Source: Selaginella tamariscina
Lineage: Eukaryota > Streptophyta > Lycopodiopsida > Selaginellales > Selaginellaceae
Assembly (NCBI GenBank): GCA_003024785.1
Contig: PUQB01000080.1
Location: 124,001 to 188,000 of the forward strand
DNA length: 64,000 nt
Direction of reading: 5' to 3'
Under the pieces are notes generated by a model, which saw only the letters and a program-made list of their open reading frames with translations, was not told the origin of the DNA and did no database searches. Within the stretch, counting starts at the first letter, position 1, and each line of letters begins with the position of its first letter. Below, one piece after another: positions 49,283 to 60,736 of this stretch. Made by a program: the position numbers and the translations under genes.

Positions 49283-51584
49283 TGATGCCCCTCTAAACCT
49301 AACCCTTCTAGTATATTCTGTTTAAAGATATGCTAAACAAAACCTATTCTTTTATATTCTTTCTAAGATCTACGGTTGAGGAGGCATATACGTGTGAGTG
49401 TACATACATACATACAAATGTATGCAATCTAGGTGAAAAGAGGCGGGAGATACTTGGGGGGCTATATGTATCTTCTGATGTTATGTGTAGTTAATAATTG
49501 CTATAAACTATAAACGAAAGAAACGATAAAAATTAATTAATTTAAATAATTGAAACTCGTTACAATACTGTAATGCAACAACAAACATATACAATAAAAT
49601 GTAAAATAATATTTAAAAAATATAAAATCTAAACCATGTAACATACAATTATAAATTCAAAGATACAATTTTATTTTTTTTTAAATTTGATTATATAATA
49701 TTTTGTCTTACGTGTGGTGTAACCGTAATATAATAAAATTGCATTAATACTATCGGTTATATCTATGTGTGTGCGTAGATCTGATTGTTTATGCCATGTA
49801 AAATCTTATTTTATTGTTATTACTATATTATTATTATTATAATACCCTTATTAAATTAAGAAAATAAAAAATACCTAAATTACAAGATTATTATAAGATT
49901 TTTGTTTATACGTTGATAAATGATAATTTGTTATAGTTAATGTTATTTTAATTACTAAAGTGTGATTTTCTTAAGATGCATTGTTATCACTTATCGTATA
50001 TAACTGGTGAAATTTCTAAAAATAATACTTGGTGGAAAATTTATCATAATGTTCTATGTGTGAATAATAACAATGTACATTAACACTGCGTGTTTACAAG
50101 AACATGATGGTTCTTTATTCTATTTTGGTTAAAATCTTAATGATGTGGTAGTTTACATATACATACATGTATATATTATATTCATTTGTGCATCATCTAC
50201 ATTCATATAAATTTTTATATGTATGTCCATTGTATAATTTTAAAAAAAAAAACTCCTTCGAAGATATTCCAATACAAGCCCATCGTATTTTATATACAAC
50301 ATTTATATTAAATTTATTTAAACATATAATATTTGAATATACAGATTATATGCATATATATATATATATAATAGCATGTTAAACAAGACTCCTTCACATC
50401 ATTATAATAATTAATCATACCGATTTTCACTACTATTATATACATGTATCATGTAACATATTTATTATTTATACGTGTAATAATCGATATGTATTACGAC
50501 ATCGTATAAATATATACGCGTGCATGTGTGCTTAGTCACTATTTTATTATCCATATAGATAAATTCAAGTAAATGGAAAGTGAATATAGCACACATAAAT
50601 ATTGAAATTTTAATACAAAAAGATATATCTATATAGTATATATGAATATACATGCACACAAACGAAATACATATCTGTCAAATATAAGGTAATTTTCATT
50701 CCTTAATTAAGGTTAATTAAATTAATTATTTTAACAATTTTATATGCAATTTGAAAATATAGGTATGATTTGGAATATATAATTTATTAATATATGTTTT
50801 TTCTGATTTTAATATTTATCAATTAATTAAATTCTAATTAATTATCATTAATACAAAAAAGGGGCAAGCATAAGATTTAAGACACATGTCAACAATGTAA
50901 ACCATATTAGCTCCAATTATTTGCATATTAAAATGCTTTTAATATTTATCATATGCCTCTCCTTTTATACACACTCGATGACTATGATCTCATTGACATT
51001 ATTATAATTCCAGTAAACCATACTATTTATTTACTTGAATAAGCACGATGATGTTGCACACTTAAGTAAATTATAAGTGAAATAAGAGTTTAATAAAAAT
51101 ATTTTAAAAATTTTAAAAATTAATATGAGGTTCTTAGCTAGCGTTTATTATTACAATAAAACCCTTTAAAAGACTTAGTATTTCCGGTATTGCTAGTCAG
51201 AATCGATGATGTAGTATGTAAATGTCCTCGAGTGTGGGGAAACTTTTGAAATAAGAATCATATAAAATAAATATATATAAATTTAAGTTAATTTCAATTA
51301 CCTTATATTACACATAATTATAAACATATAATTTCAATTTAGATTATTAATTATAATAATGATGATTAATGATATAAAAACCTTTTAATTTGTTTTATAC
51401 TCCTTGTCCACGCTTGTATGCAATCATTAACAAGTGTTTATAGATGATTTACATATATGCAAGTTGTCATTACGTTGTTATACAGATCATACAATTTGAC
51501 TTTTACAGTCAGACAGTTGAGTTAACTGTTTGTTAACTTAACAACACGGCTAACCTTTGAAGCTGTCATGTACAGTGTTTTTTC
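49283..51584. other. AT-rich intergenic region
   Basis: No supported gene; scattered AT-rich and short microsatellite sequence. Confidence 0.5.
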
Positions 51585-51641
51585 ACTTTGACATTTCAAA
51601 ATTTGAATTGGTGAACTAGCTAGGGTTGCATGCATGCATTT

Positions 51642-51652
51642 AATATAAATCT
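51642..51652 (+). promoter_or_regulatory. TATA-like box of P450 copy 4
   Basis: TTAATATAAAT about 75-85 bases before the ATG at 51,727; conserved upstream of copies 2 and 5. Confidence 0.45.
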
Positions 51653-51726
51653 CCAGTTTCTAAACGAACAACGCACACTTTCTATTTTACAAGTTTCACA
51701 TACTTGACCATTGTCAATCTGCAGAT

Positions 51727-53464
51727 ATGGAGTTTCTTGTTGCAGTACTATTGTTAACACTCACACTCTGCTATGCATTTTATACATATTCCCGAAAGAA
51801 CAAGCTACCGCCATCCCCGGGAATCGCATTTCCCGTATTCGGGCATCTGCATCTCATGGGTAACTCTCCTCACCGTTCCTTACTGGAGCTTTCTCGTAAG
51901 TACGGGGATTTCATGTTTCTTAAGCTCGGATCGGTTAACACACTTGTAGTCTCGTCTGCGAAAATGGCAAAGGAGGTTCTGAAAACCCACGATCAGGTAT
52001 ATTCTCTCTCTCTCCCTCCCTCTCTGTGCTAATATACGGTGTCATCTCTAGGTATTCGCTTCCCGACCGATGGTTATCCAGGCAGTACACTTCGCATATC
52101 AGCCCCACGATGTCGTATTTGCCCCGTACGGAGAGCACTGGAAGAATCTGAGGAAGATATGCAACCTGGAACTCTTCAGTGCCAAGCAGATACAGAGCTT
52201 CCACGAGATGAGGAAGACGGAGGTACTGCAGTTCTTATCTGAGATAACCCATTACGCGGAGAAGGGCGAGAAGGTCGATCTGGCGGCCATGATGAGCGAT
52301 CTCACTTTCAACTTCATGATGAGGATGTGCTTCAGCAAGAGCTTCTTGTCTATCAACGATCAGCGCGAGAGAGACCGCGCTGTACAGTTTAAGAAGCAAT
52401 TCATGGAGGCACTCTCTGAAGGAGGGCGCGTGTATATCGGCGATGTCTTGCCTTACCTCAAGTTTATGGATACATCCTCGCTCAGAAGATTAGACACACT
52501 ACACGCAAAAATGGATGAATTCTTAGGGAGAGAGCTCCAAGAACACGAGGAGAACTGGAACAAACATGGGAAAAGATCAAAGGATTTCATAGATATCCTT
52601 CTATCACTAGCACAAGATCGTGCTCTAACCAAGAAGAACATCAAAGGGATAGCCTTCGTAAGTCAACTAACCACTTGCAACAACAACTGTACTAATCCTG
52701 TTTTGTTTACAGGATATGCTTGTTGCAGGGAGTGATACTACATCTATCTTACTAGAATGGTCCTTATCAGAACTTACCCGGAATCCATCTCTTCTCGAGA
52801 AAGCCCAGAAAGAGATCGAGGCGGTGACAGGTAAACACCATATCATATATTAAGCCATTTTTATTAATATAATTAATATAAATACAGGGAGAAAGAGGCA
52901 TCTAGAGGAAGAGGATATTCAAAGTTGAGTTACTTACAAGCGATTATTAAGGAGACTTGAGACTTCATCCACCAACACCACTAATGATTCCTCACGAGTC
53001 TACTGAAGAATGCAAAGTTCTCGATTACGTCATACCTGCTAAGACGAGGTTATTCGTCAATGCATATGCCATTGGAAGGGATCCCACTGTATGGAAAGAA
53101 ACCCTTGAAGTTTGATCCGGACAGGTGCGTGTGCGTGTGTGTGTGTGAGAGAGAGAGACGTATTTTTACTGATTAATGTGTATTTTTTACAGGTTTTTGA
53201 ATACATCTATCGATGTACGAGGACAACACTATGAAGTTCTTCCCTTCGGCTCCGGGAGGAGAATATGCCCCGGAGCACAGCTAGCCCTGGTGGAGACCAC
53301 ATTATGTTCTTGGGAGCTTATTAAACGTTTTTGACTGGCACTTGCCGGACGGTATGCGTCCGGAAGAGCTTGATATGTCGGAAGGCTTTGGGGCTGTCCT
53401 TCCTAAAGCACGCCACCTCGAACTGGTCCCCCGTGTTAATAAGTGTTTTGCAGATAAACTGTAA
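51727..53464 (+). CDS. Cytochrome P450, CYP71 clan, copy 4
   Basis: Starts [21 protein letters not shown] (ER anchor), then KNKLPPSPG and [11 protein letters not shown]. Downstream are [14 protein letters not shown] (C-helix region), [14 protein letters not shown] (I-helix oxygen-binding motif), [11 protein letters not shown] (ExxR, one base short here), a KFDPDR segment and [15 protein letters not shown] (haem Cys), to TAA 53,462-53,464. Four introns: after KTHDQ, after KGIAF, after AVTG and after DPDR. Frame breaks lie at ~52,920, ~52,956, ~53,100 and ~53,300, and none of these is shared with its twin at 60,774-62,517. The substrate cannot be inferred. It forms the left arm of an inverted repeat. 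Confidence 0.85.
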
Positions 53465-53537
53465 CATTGTTTAACATTTAATCAAAAGTTTTGTGTATTA
53501 TAAAAAAATGATCATTTTCAATGATTATAACTCATAT

Positions 53538-53702
53538 GTGATCTATTAAAAGGTGGGCACGTCTTATTAGAATACAAAGCCATATAAAAATTAGTTATAC
53601 ACAAAGTCAACAAATAGATATGATCTATTAAAAGGTGGGCACGTCTTATTAGAATACAAAGTCGTATAAAAATTAGTTAGACACAAAGTCAGCAAATAGA
53701 TA
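53538..53702. repeat. 82-bp tandem duplication
   Basis: The unit starting TGATCTATTAAAAGGTGGGC and ending CAAATAGATA is present twice in a row with a few differences. The other inverted-repeat arm has a single, more diverged unit (~60,610-60,680). Confidence 0.85.
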
Positions 53703-54193
53703 TGATATGTTTGTACATAGTCCATATCTATATACTTTATGAATCTATCCATATTATAAATGTTATTGTTATTAATTGACTTCTGTATAAAGACAAGCAT
53801 AAACAACTTTAAGTTTATATATGGTTTCTATATGTTCATACAATATCTAATATATGTTAATGCATTGATGGTCAGACCATGGATTTCGTATATATAGCTA
53901 GCTATGGATGTACTTTGCTTGGTTAGTTATTTTATTTATATTATGTTAATTAATAAAATAATTAATTTATGATTATGCAATAGCCGACATGTAGGAATAT
54001 TCAGGCCGTTACACGCTGTAATATTATATGTATCGATAATATTTGATAATATTATCCCACAGGAGTAATTGAAAACCGTTGGCTTCAATTTTGTTTTTTT
54101 ATTTATATTACATCTATATCTATTCACATTCTTGGTATATCTAATTAGCATGTATATATGTGTATATATAATAAAAATCTTATAATTTAATAC

Positions 54194-54367
54194 TGTAAGA
54201 TATTGTATACTGTATATATGCATGTGTATACACACATGCATAGTGACAGATGGGTGGTGATTTGGTCCCATACGTCAGTGCCACATGTTGGAAGGTCTCT
54301 TGTATATAAGCAGGGTTTTTAGCTTAATAAAGTATCACATTCTGTGCATATTTATTTATTTCTTTCA
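54194..54367 (+). repeat. 5' LTR
   Basis: About 174 bp, aligned with 59,053-59,239. It contains TATATAAGCAGGG (TATA-like) and TTAATAAAGT (poly-A-signal-like). Confidence 0.85.
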
Positions 54368-54429
54368 TTTGTGAAGAAGTTGGGTATTCCTTTTTTTTTT
54401 GCCTCTTCCTTTTCTTGTTTCCATGATAA

Positions 54430-55171
54430 TGAATATAGAGATGGCTTTTAACATTATCGCTACTACTATTGATGCACAAACTAAATTGTTGGAGTGCTTT
54501 GTTGAGGGTTCGTCCTTCTCTTCCCTGCCTGAGCCTCGTACTGGGGATCTACTTTCTAGTATTCCTTCATTTTCTTCACAGGCCACAAATCCGAGGGTTT
54601 GACCTTGATTTTTTTTGTGGTGATCCGGAAGATGATGTATAACAATGATTTAATTATTTTTAAGTTATTGTTCGTTACCATGGTTGGGATGAGGCCTGTG
54701 CTCTCAGAGAATTTCCTACATGTTTAAAAGGCCCTGTGCTTAAATGGTATAATGGATTGGCTACAGAGATTCAAGTCAATAATAATCGGTTAACGGAATG
54801 CCTCAAACGTATGTTTGGCAAAGTTGAGGATTCAGATGATGCTTTCCAATAACTGCATGCGATATAACAACATCCTGATGAGTATGTTATGCGGTTTAAT
54901 ATTAGGTTCGGGGATTTAGCTCGGCGTGCATATCCTAACATGCATGAGCCCATTAAGCTCGGTATGTTATGGCTGACTATGCGACCCAAACTTGTTCGAT
55001 TCATTCGGGCTCTTCGTCTTACCACATTGGAGGAAGCTTTTGCACTAGCTCAACGATTTGAGTTGGTGCCTGATGAGGGCCGTGGTCTCATAACCCTTGG
55101 CTTCCTTTCGAGCGGCCTGACACCATTCCATAAGCTTACCTACTATTGCATCGTACAAGAGTCAAGGTGTG

Positions 55172-55202
<31 letters not shown>

Positions 55203-55560
55203 AAATTTTATACCTTGAAAACTCGTGTAGAAACATCGACCCGAGCCAACCTAGCATTTAGATCCTTTTGATTTAAGAAATGCTTCAAAGGTCCCCTTGG
55301 GTTATTTGCTCCTCCTATTCAGCGTGCTGATCCAATGGAGGTTGATGCTACTACATGTGCCCGCACGACAAGCCCTTTGTGGTCGACCTCGGGGCCCACC
55401 TCCACAAAATCGTCCTGCACTTGCTCCAGTTTCTGCCCATGGTGATCAAAAATCCACGGATTCGTGACAGGAGGAATTGGAATAATGCAAGTCAACCCAA
55501 TCAAGTTCATTGTTGGGCATGTTGGGCACCTAGACATAGTTGATGAACATGTGATGTGTA
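54430..55560 (+). pseudogene. gag remnant
   Basis: Conceptual frames give the retrotransposon gag signature REFPTCLKGPVLKWYNGL (~54,703-54,760) and FALAQRFELVPDEG (~55,037), and near 55,510 a CWACWAPRH segment that looks like a decayed CCHC zinc knuckle. Several stops and shifts interrupt the frame; non-functional. Confidence 0.75.
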
Positions 55561-55689
55561 TCCTGATTGGCGTTTACCACATCCAGGCTGGCAACTATAT
55601 GTTCCGGATGGTGTACATGTGGCGGCCATTATGTCTAATGATGAGCTTCCAAATGACGAAGCCTCTCTTGCAGGTGGATCTGTTGCGGA

Positions 55690-58600
55690 AAATCAGTAAT
55701 TGTACGGGCGACGGAGAAATCCCGTGTGATGGAAACTCCACCTCCATGTTTTTTCCACTATGTATATCAAGGGTTGCAAGTTCCACCAAATCATCCAGTT
55801 TTCACATTTTCTACACGAGTGAATGATTTTTCAGTCACAGTGCTTGTAGATAAAGGATCTAGTATGTCTTCCATTACTACTTCTTTGGCACATCGGTGCT
55901 CATTACCTTTAAGACATGCAGATAAGGTCTTGCACATTTTATATGATAATGGAATCTTGTGCAGTATCATAGTACACCACTTCGACTACGTTGGTTATGG
56001 GTGCCAATTGTAAGTTTCCCTCTGGGTCTCTTAGGTTGTCCCTTCCCAAGTCTTGACATTATTCTGAGGATTGATTGGTTAAAGCAGTTGAAAGGTATGT
56101 ATGATTTTTCACTCTCTCCTCCTGTAGTACACTTGGAGTCTGTGTCTCTGCAGTATGTTCCTTTACATCCAGAAAAACTTGTTGCTGTTTGTATCACGCA
56201 TACAACTCCTTTGATTCTGGTCTTGGGGTGGTGTTCATCTCAACATGTTCAAATGCCGGATCCGTCACCTGAGTATCAAACACAGTGTATCGAACAACTT
56301 AAGCAGCAGTATGCAAATTTGTTCAAATTTGATCTGTCCCAAGATGCACGTGTGAAGACTCGACACTATATACCCACTAGCAATGCAAAGCCTTTCAAAG
56401 TCTCGATTTGACGTAGGTCACCAAAAGAGTTATTAGCCATGCAAATAACTGTTACGATACGATCGGTAAGCGGGTGTGTCGTCCATCACGGAGTCCATGG
56501 GCATGTGAATCTTCCCAAGCCTGATGGATCTTTACGATTTTGTGTGGATTACCGACCTCTCAACGATGTTATCATCAAAGATGTTTATCCACTTCTGAAC
56601 TCTGCCGATCTATTAGATCGTTTGGGTCAGATTCAATGGTTTACTAAGTTGGATTTGGCATCCAGATATTGACAGGTTCTTATGGCTGAGGAGGATATTT
56701 CAAAAATGGCCTTTCAAACACACATTTGGTCTTTACGAGTTTTTGGTCATGCCCTTTGGATTGACTTCTGCTCTTGCTACCTTCAAAGCATGATGGATGA
56801 GCTTTTTTTATATATGCTCGATATCACTGCCGATTTCATTTGATAATGTGCTAATTCCTGGGTCTAATTCTTAGGAGGATCACATTCGTGATGTATGGCA
56901 AGTTTCTTAATCGATTTTGTGAGAAGTGGGCTTTGAAGTTTAAAACCTAAGAAGTGTGTGTTCAGATCGATCAACACCACTTACTTGGGTTACCGTATAT
57001 CTCGAAAGGATTTACAGGTGAATCCAACAAAGTTGCAAATTGTTCGAGAGTTCCCTTGTCCCTGTACAATACAAGAAGTCCAGCGTTTCTTGGGCAAGGT
57101 GCAGTACTTGAGTCAATTCATTGATCATCTCACTGATCAAATCGCCCCTCTTCAAGAGTTAGTTCGTCCACAAGTACCTTTCAAATGGACTTGTAGATGT
57201 TAACAGACATTTAACCAGTTAAAAGAGTTTTTAACAACTCCACCATTGCTTCAATACCAGATTTTACTTGTCTATTCATTTTATGAGTAAATGCCTCAGA
57301 TATTGGTATTGGTGGTGTGTTGATGCAAACCGATGCTACAGATCCTTCAATTCGACACCTGGTGGCTTACATTAGTCGAGTACTCAAGCCTGTTGCAGAA
57401 TTATTCAACTATTGAAAAAGAATGCCTTTGTTGTGTTTGGGGTTTTGAACGACTTCATGCCTACTTACATGGGAGTGAAATACTTTTGGAGTGTGATCAT
57501 GTTGTGTCACTTATTAAAATGGAAGAATTTAGTGGTCGTGTACCAGATGGGCATTATGTCTCTAAATATATAACTTTAAGGTGGTGCACAGGCCTGGGCA
57601 AACAATAGTGGATGTGGATGCACTTTCTCGAGCACCCCTTCCCGATTCCACTTTGCCTGCTCATGAATCGCTCTAGCATTTGGTTTAATACAAGCCCCTT
57701 AGGTATTCGATGCCAACTTACCATTCTTGAACAGTGGCAGGATGCTAAAAACATAACCATGGACGAGGCAATTACGCGATGCATTTTGCAAATCCGTCTT
57801 CGAACCTCGGTTTCGACAATATCATGCTCAGTTTCGACTTCATGGATGGTTTATTGTATTTTATTGGACAAATCCAGAATAGATGGCGTTTGGCTATACC
57901 CTCTACATATGTTCCACACCTTCTTCGAGCATATCATGATTCACCTTATTGTTGGAGGTCATCTTGGTCACCAACAGTGTTGGAGAAGCTGCATCATTTT
58001 ATTGGCCCAGCATGCGTGGTGATGTGATCAGGTATATTCAAAGCTGTCCCATTGTCAAACTCGGAATTCCTCTACGACTCGGGCCATGGGGGTGTTGAAT
58101 CCATCAATGTCTCTCGCCCTTTTGAGTTAATTGCAGTGGATTTAATGGGACCTTTTCCACGTTCTTCTCAAGGTAACCAGTACATCATTGTTGTATCTGA
58201 TTATTTAACTCGATGGGTGGAGGTTGGTGCTCTTCCGGATGCAACTGCCATGTCAACAGCTTTGTTTCTGTTCGATAATGTGGTTTTGCAGCATTCTTGT
58301 CCAGAGCGGATGTTATCAGATAATGGCCCCGCTTTCATTGCAGAGGTATTCCGAGTGTTGTGTGAGAGGTTAGGGGTAAAACATTCATTTGCCTCTCCAT
58401 ATCATCCACAAACTGATGGTTTTGGAGCGATTGAATCGGACCTTCAAGGGTATGATCTCGAAGTATGTGAACTTCAATCACACGACTGGGATTGGTATTT
58501 GCGATGTTGAGATTTGCTTATGTAACAGGCATTCAGAGTTCGATTGGTATCTCTCCATTCAAGGCATTGTATGGATATGATCCTAAGTTGCCTAGTGAAT

Positions 58601-58960
58601 TGGGATTATCATCGAATCTGCCACGTGCCGAGGATGCAAAGATGTGGGCTCGACATTTGGATGTGTTTTGCCTCTTCTGCGTGCAGAGTCTGCTGAACAT
58701 CTTGGTCAAGCTCAAATATAGCAGCAATCTTCTTACAATGCACGACCATCAAATTCCACCAGATTTTTGAACGGTGACTTAGTATGGTACGTTTTCCCAA
58801 GCTGACTGCACCTGGCTTGCAACTGGTTTATTACATAAGTGGCTTGGTCCCTACCGAGTACTAAAGGTTGGTCCTAGTTGTATCAAGTACAGTTGGTGAT
58901 CTCATGAGGTTGAGATAGTTCACGTAGTTCGAATGAAACGGTTTGTCGTTCGAGACCTTT
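55690..58960 (+). pseudogene. pol remnant (protease, RT, RNase H, integrase)
   Basis: Ordered pieces in changing frames: a retropepsin-like segment (VLVDKGSSMSS, ~55,845, with the usual DSGS altered to DKGS); RT (PDGSLRFCVDYRPLN, ~56,520-56,565; WFTKLDLASRY ~56,640); KVQYLSQFI (~57,095); an RNase H-like segment (~57,290-57,500); and an integrase with VDLMGPFP, LSDNGPAF and FASPYHPQTDG (~58,130-58,420). Stops and indels divide it throughout; there is no intact reading frame. Confidence 0.85.
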
Positions 58961-59052
58961 AGTACATTCGGTCATACCTTAGATGGCCCAGCTCACACAG
59001 ATCCAGGACCATCAGATCCATCACCATCTACACAACGCAGAGGGGAGGATAA

Positions 59053-59239
59053 TGTAAGATATTGTATATTGTATATACACGTGTATACACACATGCGTAG
59101 TGACACATGGGTGGTGATCTGCCCCATGTGTCAGCACCACGTGTTGCATGTGTGCCATGTGGCAGAAGGTCTCTTATATATAAGTAGGGTTTTAGCTTAA
59201 TAAAGTATCACGTTGTGTGCATATTTATCTATTCTTTCA
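59053..59239 (+). repeat. 3' LTR
   Basis: About 187 bp; pairs with the 5' LTR with ~80-85% identity by eye, plus a GTGTTGCATGTGTGCCATG-type insertion. The divergence shows the insertion is old. Confidence 0.85.
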
Positions 59240-59837
59240 AACCTAATATTAAATTAAAAAGTTCATTATTAAGTTAAATATATTTTAAAACATTAATTAT
59301 TATTATTAAGAGAAGGGGTGAAAGTATTTTCTTTCATACTAAAATACATCCAAATAAGTAAGCTTTAATATTCTATAATTATTTAACTTCGTTGCAGTTT
59401 AAATTTATAATATATCCTTAGTAAATTTAAATATAATATTATAATTTTGTATGTGTGTATATTCAACTACATGAAGCTGTCACGTATACACCAATCATCT
59501 GCATTTATATACTGTCATAATGAAAATATACGAGCATCCAACTGTATTCCACAGTATTGTGTGTATATACATATAAATTCACTATAGAAATACTGGTTTA
59601 AGCTATCCATGCATATTAAATCCACCTTTTAAATTATCCACATATAATATCAATTATATGTTAATGCATTGAATATAATTTAGTCATCGTATAGCAAGCA
59701 CAATAACTAATATATATTTGTTCTATGATCATTTGATATAGTTTTAATATAATATTATTGGAAAACAATACATCACTTCCTAAATATATTCATATAGATT
59801 AACTTTATATTATTGAAATTATTTAAGTTATAAAGGG
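59240..59837. other. AT-rich spacer
   Basis: No gene supported. Confidence 0.5.
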
Positions 59838-59909
59838 TGGGACTTAGTCTAGTGGTATGATTCTCGCTTAGGGTGCGAGAGGTCCCGAGTTCAATTCTCG
59901 GAGTGCCCC
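59838..59909 (+). tRNA. tRNA-Pro (anticodon AGG)
   Basis: The anticodon arm CTCGC-TTAGGGT-GCGAG gives anticodon AGG. The D-arm region GTCTAGTGGTATGAT and the T arm CCCGAGTTCAATTCTCGG match plant tRNA-Pro. The 3' acceptor strand AGTGCCC expects GGGCACT on the 5' side, but the sequence has GGGACT with one C missing, leaving the acceptor stem imperfect. Either a one-base assembly deletion or a decayed gene. No intron and no CCA. Confidence 0.85.
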
Positions 59910-60535
59910 ATTAATGTATTTTAAATTAATATTATTTTGAAATAAACTTCTTTAATAATATATCAATGTCTTCGTTATGATAAACTAAATTAATAAAATT
60001 TTAACTTAATTTTTCATTGCAAAAGAACTTCTATAATTTAATAATAATTAATTAAATAAGTTAATTGTCCTAATTTAACTTACCTAAACTACTTTAACTT
60101 ACTAATTAATTTTATAAATTAATAATCTTTATATGTATATAGGAGTTCTATTATATATACACTATGTGATCCCAAACAATGTGTATACACTTTGCTAGTT
60201 TCTTTAAAGAAAAAACTAGCAACTCCTGCATAGTAGAAGATTCGTATAGACGGATGAAGCTGGTGGTATTTGAAATAAACATTATATGATTATATAAAAA
60301 CATATTTATATACTTACAAAATTGTTTATATCACGTAAGGTAAACTAAAAGTAACAACAATAAAGAAGTATAATTTGAATAGCCTTTTAACTTAAGGTAG
60401 CATTGACATTTCAATTCTACATATGATTTTGCTTCAGCAGCTCTATTTTATTCCAGCCCCACCTATAGTTTTCATAATATATTATATATAGTTTAAAACT
60501 TATCTAAACTATTACCTGTTTATTGTTATTCCGTT

Positions 60536-60539
<4 letters not shown>

Positions 60540-60571
<32 letters not shown>

Positions 60572-60695
60572 GAAAATGTTGAAATATGCACACGTATCAT
60601 ATCCATTGACTTTGTGCGTAATTAAGTTTTATGTCTTTGTATTCTAATAAGACGACACACCTATTAATAGATCACGTGTAACAGTAGGCGTTACT

Positions 60696-60732
<37 letters not shown>
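60540..60732. repeat. (TA)n and (AG)n microsatellites
   Basis: (TA)n at ~60,540-60,571 and (AG)n at ~60,697-60,732. The AG run interrupts the 3' flank of the right P450 arm and is absent from the left arm. Confidence 0.85.

Positions 60733-60736
<4 letters not shown>

Larger units (their letters stand above)
51585..53720 (+). repeat. Left arm of a 2.1-kb inverted repeat
   Basis: Matches 60,570-62,660 in reverse complement, including ~130 bases of promoter (AATTGGTGAACTAGCTAGGG), the whole P450 gene and ~250 bases of 3' flank. Identity is very high in the exons, so the duplication is young. Confidence 0.88.
54194..59239 (+). mobile_element. Decayed Ty3/gypsy LTR retrotransposon
   Basis: Bounded by short LTRs (54,194-54,367 and 59,053-59,239), each starting TGTAAGATATTGTATA and ending ATTTCTTTCA or TATTCTTTCA. 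A purine-rich tract AGAGGGGAGGATAA sits directly before the 3' LTR. Internal order is gag, protease, reverse transcriptase, RNase H, integrase, so it is a Ty3/gypsy element. Flanking bases (AATAC and AACCT) do not form a clean 5-bp duplication, and I see no convincing primer-binding site. It lies between the two P450 inverted-repeat arms. Confidence 0.88.

Noticed and set aside
54399..54602. Independent small gene after the 5' LTR
   Set aside because: Position and downstream signature make it the degraded start of gag.
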